Made by a program: the position numbers and the translations under genes
Shown here: piece after piece, positions 1 to 8,090 of the stretch
Layout: every line of letters starts with the position of its first letter
How positions within the stretch are numbered: position 1 is the stretch's first letter
Assembly (NCBI RefSeq): GCF_004283755.1
Contig: NZ_SHMH01000008.1
Location: forward strand, 1 to 64,000
From: Pseudoxanthomonas winnipegensis
Lineage (GTDB): Bacteria > Pseudomonadota > Gammaproteobacteria > Xanthomonadales > Xanthomonadaceae
Reading direction: 5' to 3'
DNA: 64,000 bases
Notes under the pieces: model-generated
The model's database searches: none
What the model was told of the DNA's origin: nothing
The model's input: only the letters and a program-made list of their open reading frames with translations

Positions 1-101
1 ACTACATCGAGATGTTCTACAACCCGATTCGCCGGCATGGTTCCGCTGGCGGCATGTCACCGGTAGAGTTCGAAAAGCGCTACGCGCAGAGCGGCGACTG
101 A
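1..101 (+). CDS. IS3-family transposase, C-terminal end (partial)
   Basis: The open frame from base 3 to the TGA at 99-101 gives 32 residues containing YNPIRRHGSAGGMSPVEFE, the usual end of the OrfB (rve integrase) subunit of IS3-family transposases. Only this end lies in the window; the DDE catalytic core would be upstream. The enzyme would move the IS by copy-paste transposition. Its position directly against the broken virB8 frame shows that the element inserted into the secretion locus. Confidence 0.85.
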   Translation, partial: YIEMFYNPIRRHGSAGGMSPVEFEKRYAQSGD

Positions 102-127
102 GTGTCTATGGAACTCTGGTCGGTCCA
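1..127 (+). mobile_element. Right end of an IS3-family insertion sequence
   Basis: After the transposase stop there are only about 26 bases before virB8 coding sequence resumes. Read on the minus strand from base 127 the end begins TGGACCGACCAGAGTTCCAT, which fits the TG...CA termini of IS3-family elements. The boundary at 127 is inferred, because the left end and target duplication lie outside the window. Confidence 0.6.
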
Positions 128-621
128 CCTCCACGCCCGTGGCCAACGAGTACCGCGCGCTCTACAGCCGAAGCAATCCGGTCAATCTGATCGAGACCTA
201 CGGTCGCTTCGCTAGCATCCGAGTCAAGATCCTCAGCACGGTGTTGGTGCGCACGCCGGACGGGCAGGGGTTCCGCGGAGCGACAGTGCGGTTCCAGCGC
301 TTCAAGTACGACAAGAAGACTGGCCAGACCCAGCCGCTGGACAACAAGCTGGCCACGATCGATTACAGCTACAACAAGAACCTCAAGTTCGAGGATCAGG
401 ACCGCGTGATCAACCCGCTGGGGTTCCAGGTCACCAGCTATCGCGTCGATAGTGACGCCGCCAGCCTTCCGGTCGCCGAAACGCCGGTGCCAGCCGCCGG
501 TGCTGCAGCGGCGGCCCCTGGCCAGGTTGCCTATCCTCCCGTCGAGTCGACGCTGGCCAATGGTCAGCCGGCGCCGACACAACCCTCCACCACTGAGCAG
601 AACGGAGCTACCTCGCAATGA
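128..621 (+). pseudogene. virB8: VirB8, 5'-truncated by IS insertion
   Basis: VirB8 is the inner-membrane and periplasmic scaffold of type IV secretion systems. What remains is about 160 codons: the second half of the periplasmic NTF2-like domain, including NPVNLIETYG, the VRF strand and the family hallmark NPLGFQVTSYRVD, then an Ala/Pro-rich tail. The cytoplasmic N-terminus, the membrane helix and the first half of the periplasmic domain are missing. The frame stays open across the IS junction, and the first usable start is GTG at 139, without a recognisable ribosome binding site. The stop overlaps the virB9 ATG. Any product would be cytosolic and probably non-functional. The missing 5' part is presumably on the far side of the IS. 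Confidence 0.8.
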
Positions 622-1403
622 GTGCGCCACGTCGCGCCGGCGTGCTGCCGGTCTTCTTCCTGCTGCTGTCAGGCCTGTGTGCGTCGGCGTCCGTCGGGGC
701 GCAGGTCATCGATCGCTACGAGTACAAGCCGGACGCGATCTACCAGGTCAGGACCGGGCTGGGCATCACGACCCAAATCGAGCTGAGCCCCAACGAAAAG
801 ATCCTCGATTACAGCACCGGCTTCAGCAGCGGCTGGGAGCTGTCGCGCCGCGAGAACGTGTTCTACCTCAAACCGAAGAACACGGACGTGGACACCAACA
901 TGATGGTGCGCACGGCCACCCACTCCTACATCTTCGAGCTCAAGGTCGTCGCCACGGACTGGAAGGCGCTCGACCAGGCGCGCGCCGCCGGCGTGCAGTA
1001 CAAGATCAGCTTCGTCTACTCGCCGGACACGCAGTTCGCGACCACGCCGGTGGCCGAGACGACGGCACCGAGCGAGCCCCCGGCGCAGATCGATCTGGGG
1101 ATCGACAAGTCCCGGCGCTACTACTACGACTATTCCTACGCGACCCGCAGCAAGGCGCAGTGGCTGATTCCCACGACGGTCTACGACGATGGACGCTTCA
1201 CCTACGTCAAGATGAATGATGGTGTGAGCTTTCCTAGCGGAAACTTTCCCAGCGTCTATGGCCGGCAGGAGGAGCACGGCGAGGATTTCGTGGTGAATAC
1301 CACCGTCGACAAGAACACGATCGTCGTCCATGGCACCTATCCCTACCTGGTGATCCGTCATGGACTGAACGTCGTTGGGCTGCGGAGGAATCAGCAGAAA
1401 TGA
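618..1403 (+). CDS. virB9: T4SS outer-membrane core protein VirB9
   Basis: 261 residues. With VirB7 and the C-terminus of VirB10, VirB9 forms the outer-membrane core ring of the secretion channel. The N-terminus is a signal peptide (hydrophobic residues 8-25, likely cleavage near 29). It is followed by the N-terminal beta-sandwich (DRYEYKPDAIYQVRTGLG, WELSRRENVFYLKPK) and, after a linker rich in Thr, Glu and Pro near 140-155, the C-terminal domain that binds VirB7. The ATG overlaps the virB8 stop by 4 bases, so translation was originally coupled to virB8. The stop overlaps the virB10 start by 4 bases. Confidence 0.92.
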   Translation: MSAPRRAGVLPVFFLLLSGLCASASVGAQVIDRYEYKPDAIYQVRTGLGITTQIELSPNEKILDYSTGFSSGWELSRRENVFYLKPKNTDVDTNMMVRTATHSYIFELKVVATDWKALDQARAAGVQYKISFVYSPDTQFATTPVAETTAPSEPPAQIDLGIDKSRRYYYDYSYATRSKAQWLIPTTVYDDGRFTYVKMNDGVSFPSGNFPSVYGRQEEHGEDFVVNTTVDKNTIVVHGTYPYLVIRHGLNVVGLRRNQQK

Positions 1404-2623
1404 GCCAGAACAATATCCCGCCCGAGCATCGCGATCCTCCCGGCGCAGGAGAGCCGCCGGAGGACAGGGGCAATCCGTATTTTTCCTCGAGCAGGCAGCC
1501 GGAGGTCGAGGATCTCGATAGCGCTGCGCCGAGCCTGCGCTCCGAGGAAGGCCAGCGCCTCAATCGGCGTGCGCTGCTGTTCATGGGCGCGACGCTGCTG
1601 CTGATTCTGGTGATGGCGGCGATGTTCCTGAAGATGTTCAACTCCGGCCAGGACAAGCCCGAGCCCACCCGGCAGGCGCGTGTCGAGCGGCCGCTGGTCC
1701 CGGACGCGCCGCAGGTCGAGCCCGCGCTGCCAGCGGCAAGCGCGGAGCCGGCGACGCCGGTGGCCCCGCTGCCGCTGGAAGAGCCCCAGGAGTTCGGCCG
1801 CGAGAACCTGGCCGGTGCCCGGCGCGAGCAGCGTCCGGCCGGTCCTTCGCTGGTGGAGCGTCGGATCGCCGACAGCGGCGCAAGCGTGGGCGGTAACGCT
1901 GGCGGTGGGCCGATGGGCGGTCCCGATGGCCTCGGCACCGCGCCGACGCCCCGGAACGGTGAGCCCGGGACGCAGCCGCCCATCCAGGCCCAGCTTGGCG
2001 ATGTGTCCGCGGCGAGCTACCTGCAGAAGCCCGACACGCTGCTGCTGCGCGGCACCTATATCCGCTGCGTGCTGGAGACGCATATCGTCACCGACGTGTC
2101 CGGTTTCACCAGCTGCATCGTGACCGAGCCGGTCTATTCGGTGAACGGCAAGAGCCTGCTGTTGCCGAAGGGTTCGAAGGTCAGCGGCACCTACTCGGGC
2201 GGCGGCGGACGCACCAATCGCGTGGCCGTCGTGTGGGATCGCATCACCACGCCCACCGGGATCGACGTGATGATGTCGAGCCCCGGTGTGGACAATCTCG
2301 GCGGCGCCGGGCATCCCGGCGATCTGAACAATCACTGGGCCAGCAAGATCACCTCGGCGCTGATGATCAGCCTGATCGCCGACGCCTTCAAATACGAAGG
2401 CCAGAAGCACGGCCCGCAGCGGACCACCATCACCGAGAACGGCACCACGTACATCGAGCCGTACGAGAGCGAGACCGCGCAGACGATGCAGCGCCTGTCC
2501 GAACAGATGATCAGCCAGCAGATGGCGCGGTCGCCGACGATTACCATCAACCAGGGCACGGTCCTGAATGTCTACGTCGCCAAGGACGTGGACTTCTCGG
2601 GCGTGCTCCCAAGCTACCAGTGA
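1400..2623 (+). CDS. virB10: T4SS channel protein VirB10
   Basis: 407 residues. VirB10 spans both membranes, linking the inner-membrane ATPases to the outer-membrane pore. Visible parts are an acidic, Pro-rich cytosolic N-terminus (1-55), one membrane helix (about 58-80), a long Pro/Ala/Gly-rich periplasmic linker (80-200), and the conserved C-terminal barrel from about 205 (YLQKPDTLLLRGTYIRCVLE, LLPKGSKVSGTYSGG, NQGTVLNVYVAKDVDF). Length and layout match full-size family members. The start overlaps virB9 (ATGA) and the stop abuts the virB11 leader. Confidence 0.93.
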   Translation: MSQNNIPPEHRDPPGAGEPPEDRGNPYFSSSRQPEVEDLDSAAPSLRSEEGQRLNRRALLFMGATLLLILVMAAMFLKMFNSGQDKPEPTRQARVERPLVPDAPQVEPALPAASAEPATPVAPLPLEEPQEFGRENLAGARREQRPAGPSLVERRIADSGASVGGNAGGGPMGGPDGLGTAPTPRNGEPGTQPPIQAQLGDVSAASYLQKPDTLLLRGTYIRCVLETHIVTDVSGFTSCIVTEPVYSVNGKSLLLPKGSKVSGTYSGGGGRTNRVAVVWDRITTPTGIDVMMSSPGVDNLGGAGHPGDLNNHWASKITSALMISLIADAFKYEGQKHGPQRTTITENGTTYIEPYESETAQTMQRLSEQMISQQMARSPTITINQGTVLNVYVAKDVDFSGVLPSYQ

Positions 2624-2640
2624 TGCTGGAGGGACGACTC

Positions 2641-3684
2641 ATGGAAGGCGGTGTCACCGAAGGGCCGGTCGCCCAGGTGTCCAACGAGTTCCTCGACTAT
2701 CAGTACGAGGTGCTCGGCATCCGCGAGTACATGTCGTCCCACGACGTGACCGAGATCTGCGTCAATCGACCGGGCGAGCTGTATCTGGAAGGGCGGGATG
2801 GCTGGCGCCGGATCGAGGTTCCGTCGCTGAACTTCGAGCGTGCCCGTCAGTTCTGCACCGCGGTGGTCAACGAGAGCAACACCGGCCAGCGCATCACCGA
2901 TGCCGATCCGGTGGTGTCGCTGACTTTTCCGACCGGGCAGCGTGCGCAGTTCGTGATTCCGCCGGCATGCGATCCGGGCAAGGTCTCGATCACCATCCGC
3001 CTGCCTTCGCACCAGACGCGCACGCTCGACCAGTATCAGCAGGAAGGCTTTTTCGACCAGATTCTGGAAGGGAACGCCGGGCTGAGCGCGCACGACGAGG
3101 AACTGCTTGAGCTGCGCCGGCGCCGCGATTACGCCGAGTTCTTCCGAAAGGCCGTGCTCTACAAGAAGAACATTGTGGTCGCCGGCGCCACCGGCAGCGG
3201 CAAGACCACCTTCATGAAGGCGCTGGTTCATCACATCCCGCGCGATGAGCGTCTGGTGACCATCGAGGACGCACGTGAACTCTTCATCGAGCAGCCGAAC
3301 GTCGTGCATCTGCTGTACTCCAAGGGCGGGCAGAGCACCAGTAACGTGACCGCCAAGAGCTGCATGGAGGCCTGCCTGCGCATGAAGCCCGACCGCATCA
3401 TCCTGGCCGAGCTGCGCGGCGATGAGTCGTTCTACTTCATCCGCAACTGCGCATCAGGCCATCCCGGTTCGATCACCAGCTGCCACGCGGGCAGCATCGG
3501 TCAGACCTGGGACCAGCTCGCGCTGATGGTGAAGGCCTCGTCGGAGGGCGCGGGCCTCGAATTCAGCGTCATCAAGCGGTTGCTGATGATGACGATCGAT
3601 ATCGTGGTGCATATCAAGGCCCATGCGGGTGGGCGGTATATCACTGGGATCGATTTCACGCCGGACCGCGTTTTCACTGACTGA
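2641..3684 (+). CDS. virB11: T4SS hexameric ATPase VirB11
   Basis: 347 residues. A cytoplasmic AAA-type traffic ATPase that powers pilus assembly and substrate transfer. Visible motifs are Walker A GATGSGKT (182-189), the Walker B region RIILAELRGDE, and the His box GHPGSITSCHA. The ATG at 2641 is preferred over the in-frame ATG at 2623 because GGAGGGA sits 8 bases before it. The earlier ATG overlaps the virB10 stop and would add six residues. The whole catalytic core is present with no sign of decay. Confidence 0.93.
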   Translation: MEGGVTEGPVAQVSNEFLDYQYEVLGIREYMSSHDVTEICVNRPGELYLEGRDGWRRIEVPSLNFERARQFCTAVVNESNTGQRITDADPVVSLTFPTGQRAQFVIPPACDPGKVSITIRLPSHQTRTLDQYQQEGFFDQILEGNAGLSAHDEELLELRRRRDYAEFFRKAVLYKKNIVVAGATGSGKTTFMKALVHHIPRDERLVTIEDARELFIEQPNVVHLLYSKGGQSTSNVTAKSCMEACLRMKPDRIILAELRGDESFYFIRNCASGHPGSITSCHAGSIGQTWDQLALMVKASSEGAGLEFSVIKRLLMMTIDIVVHIKAHAGGRYITGIDFTPDRVFTD

Positions 3685-3749
3685 CGACGCGGGCGACGGA
3701 CCATGTTTCAAGCCAAATTTAGCGTGCGCTCCATCACGAAGGAGGAGGG

Positions 3750-3896
3750 ATGAACGAATTGACATCGCCTTCGAGGCTGGCAGAAGATGCGGTATCGCAG
3801 ATGCCGCGCCATGGATCGCGCGCCCGGCCCCGTGGGAAGCGGACAGATGGTGCCTACAGGCAAAGGAGGTGCGCATGCTTCCCTTCGTGGACATGA
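3750..3896 (+). CDS. Possible 48-residue small protein between virB11 and virB1
   Basis: The ATG at 3750 follows a near-perfect Shine-Dalgarno (AAGGAGGAGGG), stronger than those of most genes in this operon. The product would be 48 residues, basic, Arg- and Cys-containing, without a membrane segment. The frame overlaps the first 22 bases of virB1. It may be a true small protein or simply a leader whose translation delivers ribosomes to virB1. No homology can be judged from sequence alone. Confidence 0.35.
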   Translation: MNELTSPSRLAEDAVSQMPRHGSRARPRGKRTDGAYRQRRCACFPSWT

Positions 3897-4720
3897 TGCA
3901 GTGCCAAAACCTCGCGGTGCCCATGGACGTCATGCATCATGTGGTGCAGGTCGAGTCCTCGGCCAACCCCTATGCCATCGGCGTAGTGGGCGGGCGTCTG
4001 GTGCGCCAGCCACGTAATCTCGCCGAAGCGGTTGCGACCGCCGAGATGCTCGAGAGCCGTGGCTACAATTTCTCTGTCGGGTTGGCCCAGGTCAATCGCT
4101 ACAACCTGCGTAAGTACGGGGTCGCCTCGTACGCGCAGGCCTTCGATGGTTGCGTGAATCTGCGAGCAGGCGCGCGGATCCTTTCCGAGTGCCATGCGCG
4201 CGCGCAGGGAGACTGGGGTAGCGCGTTCAGCTGTTACTACTCGGGCAACTTCACGACCGGATACCAGCACGGCTACGTCCAGAAGATCTTCGCGTCCATC
4301 GCCGGTCAGCGCGCCGGGATAGACCCCGGCAACGCCATCCCGGTGGTGGCGAATGTATCGCCGTCGGCCTCTCGCGCCGGTTCGGTGGCGGACGCGCAAG
4401 CGCCGCTCTCGCGCCGGGTCGTGGGCCAGGACGACGGGCAAGAGACGCTTTCCAGGTCCGCCTCGCAGGATGCCGCTGCTCCTGTTGTAAGCGCGGCCCG
4501 CGATGTCGCCGCGTCTGCTGGTGCGGCCGCGCCTGGGCCTGCCCAGGCGGCGCCGTCGGCCAGCGGCGTGGTGCGATTGACCCGCAACGGGCCCGTCTTT
4601 CCCGCGCCCCTGCAAGGCCAGAAGCCGGACGCCGCGCCCGCACAGGCGGCCGCGCCTCAGGTGGCCGACGCGGCTGGCAAGGCGCAGGGACAGGCGGGCG
4701 ACAACGCATTCGTGTTCTGA
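3875..4720 (+). CDS. virB1: T4SS lytic transglycosylase VirB1
   Basis: 281 residues. VirB1 opens gaps in peptidoglycan so that the secretion channel can assemble. The SLT-type domain covers about 10-150, with the probable catalytic Glu27 in VVQVESSANPYAIG, then NFSVGLAQVNRYN, and FSCYYSGNFTTGY. The C-terminal 130 residues are Ala/Pro/Gln-rich and low-complexity. The start at 3875 is chosen because AAAGGAGG lies 6-7 bases before it. No signal peptide is visible from this start, and longer in-frame starts do not supply one, which is odd for a periplasmic enzyme. Confidence 0.85.
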   Translation: MLPFVDMMQCQNLAVPMDVMHHVVQVESSANPYAIGVVGGRLVRQPRNLAEAVATAEMLESRGYNFSVGLAQVNRYNLRKYGVASYAQAFDGCVNLRAGARILSECHARAQGDWGSAFSCYYSGNFTTGYQHGYVQKIFASIAGQRAGIDPGNAIPVVANVSPSASRAGSVADAQAPLSRRVVGQDDGQETLSRSASQDAAAPVVSAARDVAASAGAAAPGPAQAAPSASGVVRLTRNGPVFPAPLQGQKPDAAPAQAAAPQVADAAGKAQGQAGDNAFVF

Positions 4721-4728
4721 GTTCCTGG

Positions 4729-4748
4729 CGCCGTTCTAGGGAACGGCG
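4729..4748 (+). other. Hairpin between virB1 and virB2
   Basis: CGCCGTTC and GAACGGCG form a perfect 8-base stem around the loop TAGG, 52 bases before virB2. No U-run follows, so it is not a standard terminator. It may be an mRNA stability or processing element protecting the 5' end of the pilin message. Confidence 0.55.
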
Positions 4749-4800
4749 TCGATACCGGGGAGGCATTCCCCCATCCCACCCTCGAAGCAAGGAGAGTCAC

Positions 4801-5211
4801 ATGGAAAAGCAAGGCAAGTTGGTCTCGACCCGGATGACCGCAACGTGCAAAGGGCTGCTGAAGGCGGCGATTCTGTTTGGCGTGGTATTTGCACTTCCGG
4901 CTTTGGCCGATAACAGCGGTTACGACGATACCGCCAACAGCGTTTGCGGCTTCTTCGGTAGCGTGAACAACATCCTGACGATCGCCTCGATCGCGGTGGT
5001 GACCATCGCCGTCATCTTCGCCGGCTATCAGATCGCGTTCGCCCATAAGCGCATCGGCGATGTCGCCCCCATTCTGATCGGTGGTCTGTTGATTGGTGCA
5101 GCAGGTCAGATCGCCGCCATGGTCATGCCGAGCAACACGAACTCCGATAAGTGCATGAAGACCGGCGACACCGCGTCGATGATCGTGCTCCCGATCGACC
5201 ATATCCGCTGA
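4801..5211 (+). CDS. virB2: T4SS pilin subunit VirB2
   Basis: 136 residues. VirB2 is the major pilus or channel-lining subunit. A long leader ends at ALPALA (residue 36), followed by two membrane helices (about 55-78 and 86-110) joined by a short basic cytosolic loop (HKRIG). Cysteines at VCGFF and DKCMK near the two ends of the mature protein could pair. The C-terminal tail after the second helix is longer than in conjugative pilins, as in other X-T4SS pilins. The ribosome binding site is AAGGAGA, 6 bases before the ATG. Confidence 0.88.
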   Translation: MEKQGKLVSTRMTATCKGLLKAAILFGVVFALPALADNSGYDDTANSVCGFFGSVNNILTIASIAVVTIAVIFAGYQIAFAHKRIGDVAPILIGGLLIGAAGQIAAMVMPSNTNSDKCMKTGDTASMIVLPIDHIR

Positions 5212-5214
5212 TCC

Positions 5215-5526
5215 ATGCAAAAGAACATCATGTTCCGCGGCTGCACGCGCCCGGCGATGTTCATGGGCGTGCCGTATGTCCCGTTTTTCATCGGGGCAGG
5301 CGGTACGCTGCTTTTCGCGATGTACAGCGGCAACCTGCTCTGGCTGCTGGCCTTGCCGGTGGTGATCTTCGTGATGCGGCAGATGGCCAAGCGCGATGAG
5401 ATGATTTTCCGCTTGATGGGACTGCGTCTGCAGTTCCGCATGCGGACCCGCAACATCCGGCACAACGACGGGCTCTGGGTGTTCTCGCCCAACCCGTACC
5501 GGAAGAAGCCTGCCGAGCGCGAGTAG
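5215..5526 (+). CDS. virB3: T4SS inner-membrane protein VirB3
   Basis: 103 residues. A small inner-membrane component that partners VirB4. It contains the family pattern FRGCTRPAMFMGVP followed by two adjoining hydrophobic stretches (about 22-37 and 41-55) and a basic cytosolic C-terminus (MRQMAKRDEMIF, then MRTRN). It begins 3 bases after virB2 and is probably translated with it. Confidence 0.88.
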   Translation: MQKNIMFRGCTRPAMFMGVPYVPFFIGAGGTLLFAMYSGNLLWLLALPVVIFVMRQMAKRDEMIFRLMGLRLQFRMRTRNIRHNDGLWVFSPNPYRKKPAERE

Positions 5527-5540
5527 GCAGTTCGAGTTTG

Positions 5541-5566
5541 TGCCAGGCGCCGATCGGCGCCTGGCA
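5541..5566 (+). other. Perfect 26-bp palindrome between virB3 and virB4
   Basis: The arm TGCCAGGCGCC is followed by GATC and its exact complement. In RNA this folds as an 11-bp stem with a 4-base loop, 14 bases after the virB3 stop and 25 bases before virB4. No U-run follows. With the 4729-4748 hairpin it brackets virB2-virB3, suggesting differential stability of the pilin segment. A protein operator is the alternative. Confidence 0.65.
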
Positions 5567-5590
5567 GTTGCAGTAAACCAGGAAGGTCCT

Positions 5591-8050
5591 ATGTTCAACC
5601 CCGATTCGCCCGTCAGCGAGTTCATCCCCTATTCGAGCCATGTGGCGCAGTCCGTGGTCAAGACCACGGGCGGGGACTATCTGCTGACCTGGCACCTGGG
5701 CGGTCTGCCCTTCGTCGGCCGCGAGGAGTGGGAGCTGGAGCACCGGCACAACACGTTCAACCGGATGCTGCAGACCCTGAGGGCGCCGGATTTCGTGAAC
5801 GTGGCGTTCTGGGTGCACGATGTGCGCCGCCGCGGCAGCATCCGCCAGCGCAGCACCTTCGCGCAGAAGTTCAACCAGCAGCTGTCGGACGATTACTTCG
5901 AGAGCCTGTCCAGCCAGAAGGTGATGCGCAACGAGATGTATCTGACGTTGCTCTATCGCCCCATCGTCGCCGGCAAGGCCTTCGTGGAGAAGAGCGGCGA
6001 TCTGGAACGATTGAGGGCGATGGAAGAGCAGGCCGTCGCCAAGGTCCTGGAACTGGCGGGCAATGTGGAGGCGGTGCTCAAGGATTATTCGCCGTATCGC
6101 CTGGGCATCTACGAAGCGCGCAATGGCATCGTGTTCTCCGAGACGCTGGAGTTCCTGGGCTACATCCTGAATCGCGTGACCGAGCCGGTGCCGGTGCTTG
6201 GCGCGTCGATCAAGGACTATCTGCCGGTCAGCAAGCATCTGTTCTCGGCCAAGACCGGCGATTACATCATCGCCACGCCCAACGGCGAAAAGCACTACGG
6301 CGCGATTCTCAACGTGAAGGAATACCCCGACGGCACCTTCCCGGGCATCCTCAATGGCTTGAAGTATCTGGACTTCGAGTACGTCATCAGCCATTCCTTC
6401 AGCCCGATGGGAAGGCACGATGCGCTGAAGGTGCTCGACCGGACCAAGGGCATGATGATTTCCTCCGGCGACAAGGCGGTCAGCCAGATCGCCGAGCTCG
6501 ACCATGCGATGGATCAGCTGTCCTCGGGCAACTTCGTGCTGGGCGAGTACCACTTTGTGATGGCGCTGTATGCCGATAGCCAGGCGCAGCTGCAGCAGAA
6601 CGTGGCTACCGCGCGGGCCGAGCTGTCCAATGCGGGCTTCGTCTCGGCCAAGGAGGACCTGGCGGTGACCGCCTCGTTCTACTCGCAGCTGCCGGCCAAC
6701 TGGAAGTATCGGACGCGGCCGGCCAACATCAGTTCGCTGAACTTCCTTGGACTCTCGCCGCTGCACAACTTCGCCACGGGTAAGAAGGACAACAATCCCT
6801 GGGGCGAGTGCATCACCACGCTGCAGACCACCAATGGGCAGCCGTACTACTTCAATTTCCACGCCACGCATCCGGCGGAGAATTCGTTCGGCGAGAAGGC
6901 CATCGCCAATACGATGGTGATCGGCAAGTCGGGTACCGGCAAGACGGCACTGATCAACTTCCTGTTGAGCCAAGTGCAGAAGTACACGCCGTCGCCGACG
7001 ATCTTCTTCTTCGATAAGGATCGCGGTGCGGAGATCTTCGTCCGCGCGTGTGGCGGCAACTATCTGGCGCTGGAGAACGGGCGGCCGACCGGATTCAATC
7101 CCTTCCAGTGCGAGCGTAACGAGGCCAACGTCCAGTTCCTGGCCGATCTGGTCAAGGTGCTGGCCGGCAAGATCGCCTACACCGCGCGCGAGGAGGAGGA
7201 CATCTTCCGCGCGGTCGAGAACATTCTGGATACGCCTCCGCACCTGCGGACGATGACCAACTTCCAGAAGAGTCTGCCCAACATGGGCGACGACGGATTG
7301 TACGCGCGCATCCGCAAGTGGACGGCAGGCAATTCGCTCGGCTGGGTGTTCGACAACCCGGTGGACACCATCGATCTGCAGAAAGCCAACATCATCGGCT
7401 TCGACTACACCGACATCATCGACAATCCGGAGGTCCGCGCGCCGGTCATCAACTATCTCCTGCACCGCCTGGAGGAGTTGATCGACGGCCGTCCGCTGAT
7501 CTATGTCATGGACGAGTTCTGGAAGATCCTGGACGGCAAGGGCGGGCTGAAGGAGTTCGCGAAGAACAAGCAGAAGACCATCCGAAAGCAGAATGGCCTG
7601 GGTATCTTCGCTACGCAGAGCCCCGAAGACGCGCTGGCGAGCGACATTTCCGCCGCGCTGATCGAGCAGACCGCGACCCTGATCCTGCTGCCGAATCCGA
7701 ACGCCAGTCGCGAGGATTACATCGAGGGGCTCAAGCTCACCGAGGCCGAGTATCAGGTCGTCGTCAGCCTCGACGAGCGCTCACGCTGCTTCCTGGTCAA
7801 GCAAGGCCACGGCTCGGTGGTGTGCCAGCTGAACCTGCGTGGGCTCGATGATGCACTTTCGGTGATCTCGGCCTCCACCGACAACATCGAGATCATGCAC
7901 CAAGTGCTGGCGCAGCGTTCGATGCAGCTGGAGAAACCTGCGGCCGATCTGACGCCGGAAGAGTGGCTTGAGCTGTTCTATGAAAACCGTAAAGGGTCTG
8001 GCAAGGGCGGGCGTGTCGCTCACCGCACAGGCCGCAGCGCATTGGCATAA
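5591..8050 (+). CDS. virB4: T4SS ATPase VirB4
   Basis: 819 residues, the size of other CagE/TrbE/VirB4 proteins. The largest T4SS ATPase, on the cytosolic face of the inner membrane. The N-terminal half is the CagE/TrbE-type domain. Walker A GKSGTGKT is at 445-452 and Walker B LIYVMDEFWKIL near 640, followed by the RKQNGLGIFATQSPEDAL region. The start at 5591 is chosen because GGAAGG lies just before it and MFNPDSPVSEF matches family starts. An in-frame GTG at 5540 would run through the palindrome and is unlikely. Confidence 0.93.
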   Translation: MFNPDSPVSEFIPYSSHVAQSVVKTTGGDYLLTWHLGGLPFVGREEWELEHRHNTFNRMLQTLRAPDFVNVAFWVHDVRRRGSIRQRSTFAQKFNQQLSDDYFESLSSQKVMRNEMYLTLLYRPIVAGKAFVEKSGDLERLRAMEEQAVAKVLELAGNVEAVLKDYSPYRLGIYEARNGIVFSETLEFLGYILNRVTEPVPVLGASIKDYLPVSKHLFSAKTGDYIIATPNGEKHYGAILNVKEYPDGTFPGILNGLKYLDFEYVISHSFSPMGRHDALKVLDRTKGMMISSGDKAVSQIAELDHAMDQLSSGNFVLGEYHFVMALYADSQAQLQQNVATARAELSNAGFVSAKEDLAVTASFYSQLPANWKYRTRPANISSLNFLGLSPLHNFATGKKDNNPWGECITTLQTTNGQPYYFNFHATHPAENSFGEKAIANTMVIGKSGTGKTALINFLLSQVQKYTPSPTIFFFDKDRGAEIFVRACGGNYLALENGRPTGFNPFQCERNEANVQFLADLVKVLAGKIAYTAREEEDIFRAVENILDTPPHLRTMTNFQKSLPNMGDDGLYARIRKWTAGNSLGWVFDNPVDTIDLQKANIIGFDYTDIIDNPEVRAPVINYLLHRLEELIDGRPLIYVMDEFWKILDGKGGLKEFAKNKQKTIRKQNGLGIFATQSPEDALASDISAALIEQTATLILLPNPNASREDYIEGLKLTEAEYQVVVSLDERSRCFLVKQGHGSVVCQLNLRGLDDALSVISASTDNIEIMHQVLAQRSMQLEKPAADLTPEEWLELFYENRKGSGKGGRVAHRTGRSALA

Positions 8051-8090
8051 CGACAATTCGATGAATCGCATCTCGATCCAAGGAGTTCCC

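Noticed and set aside
5288..7465. Long open frame antisense to virB4
   Set aside because: It runs opposite the strongly conserved ATPase and crosses virB3; no family features.
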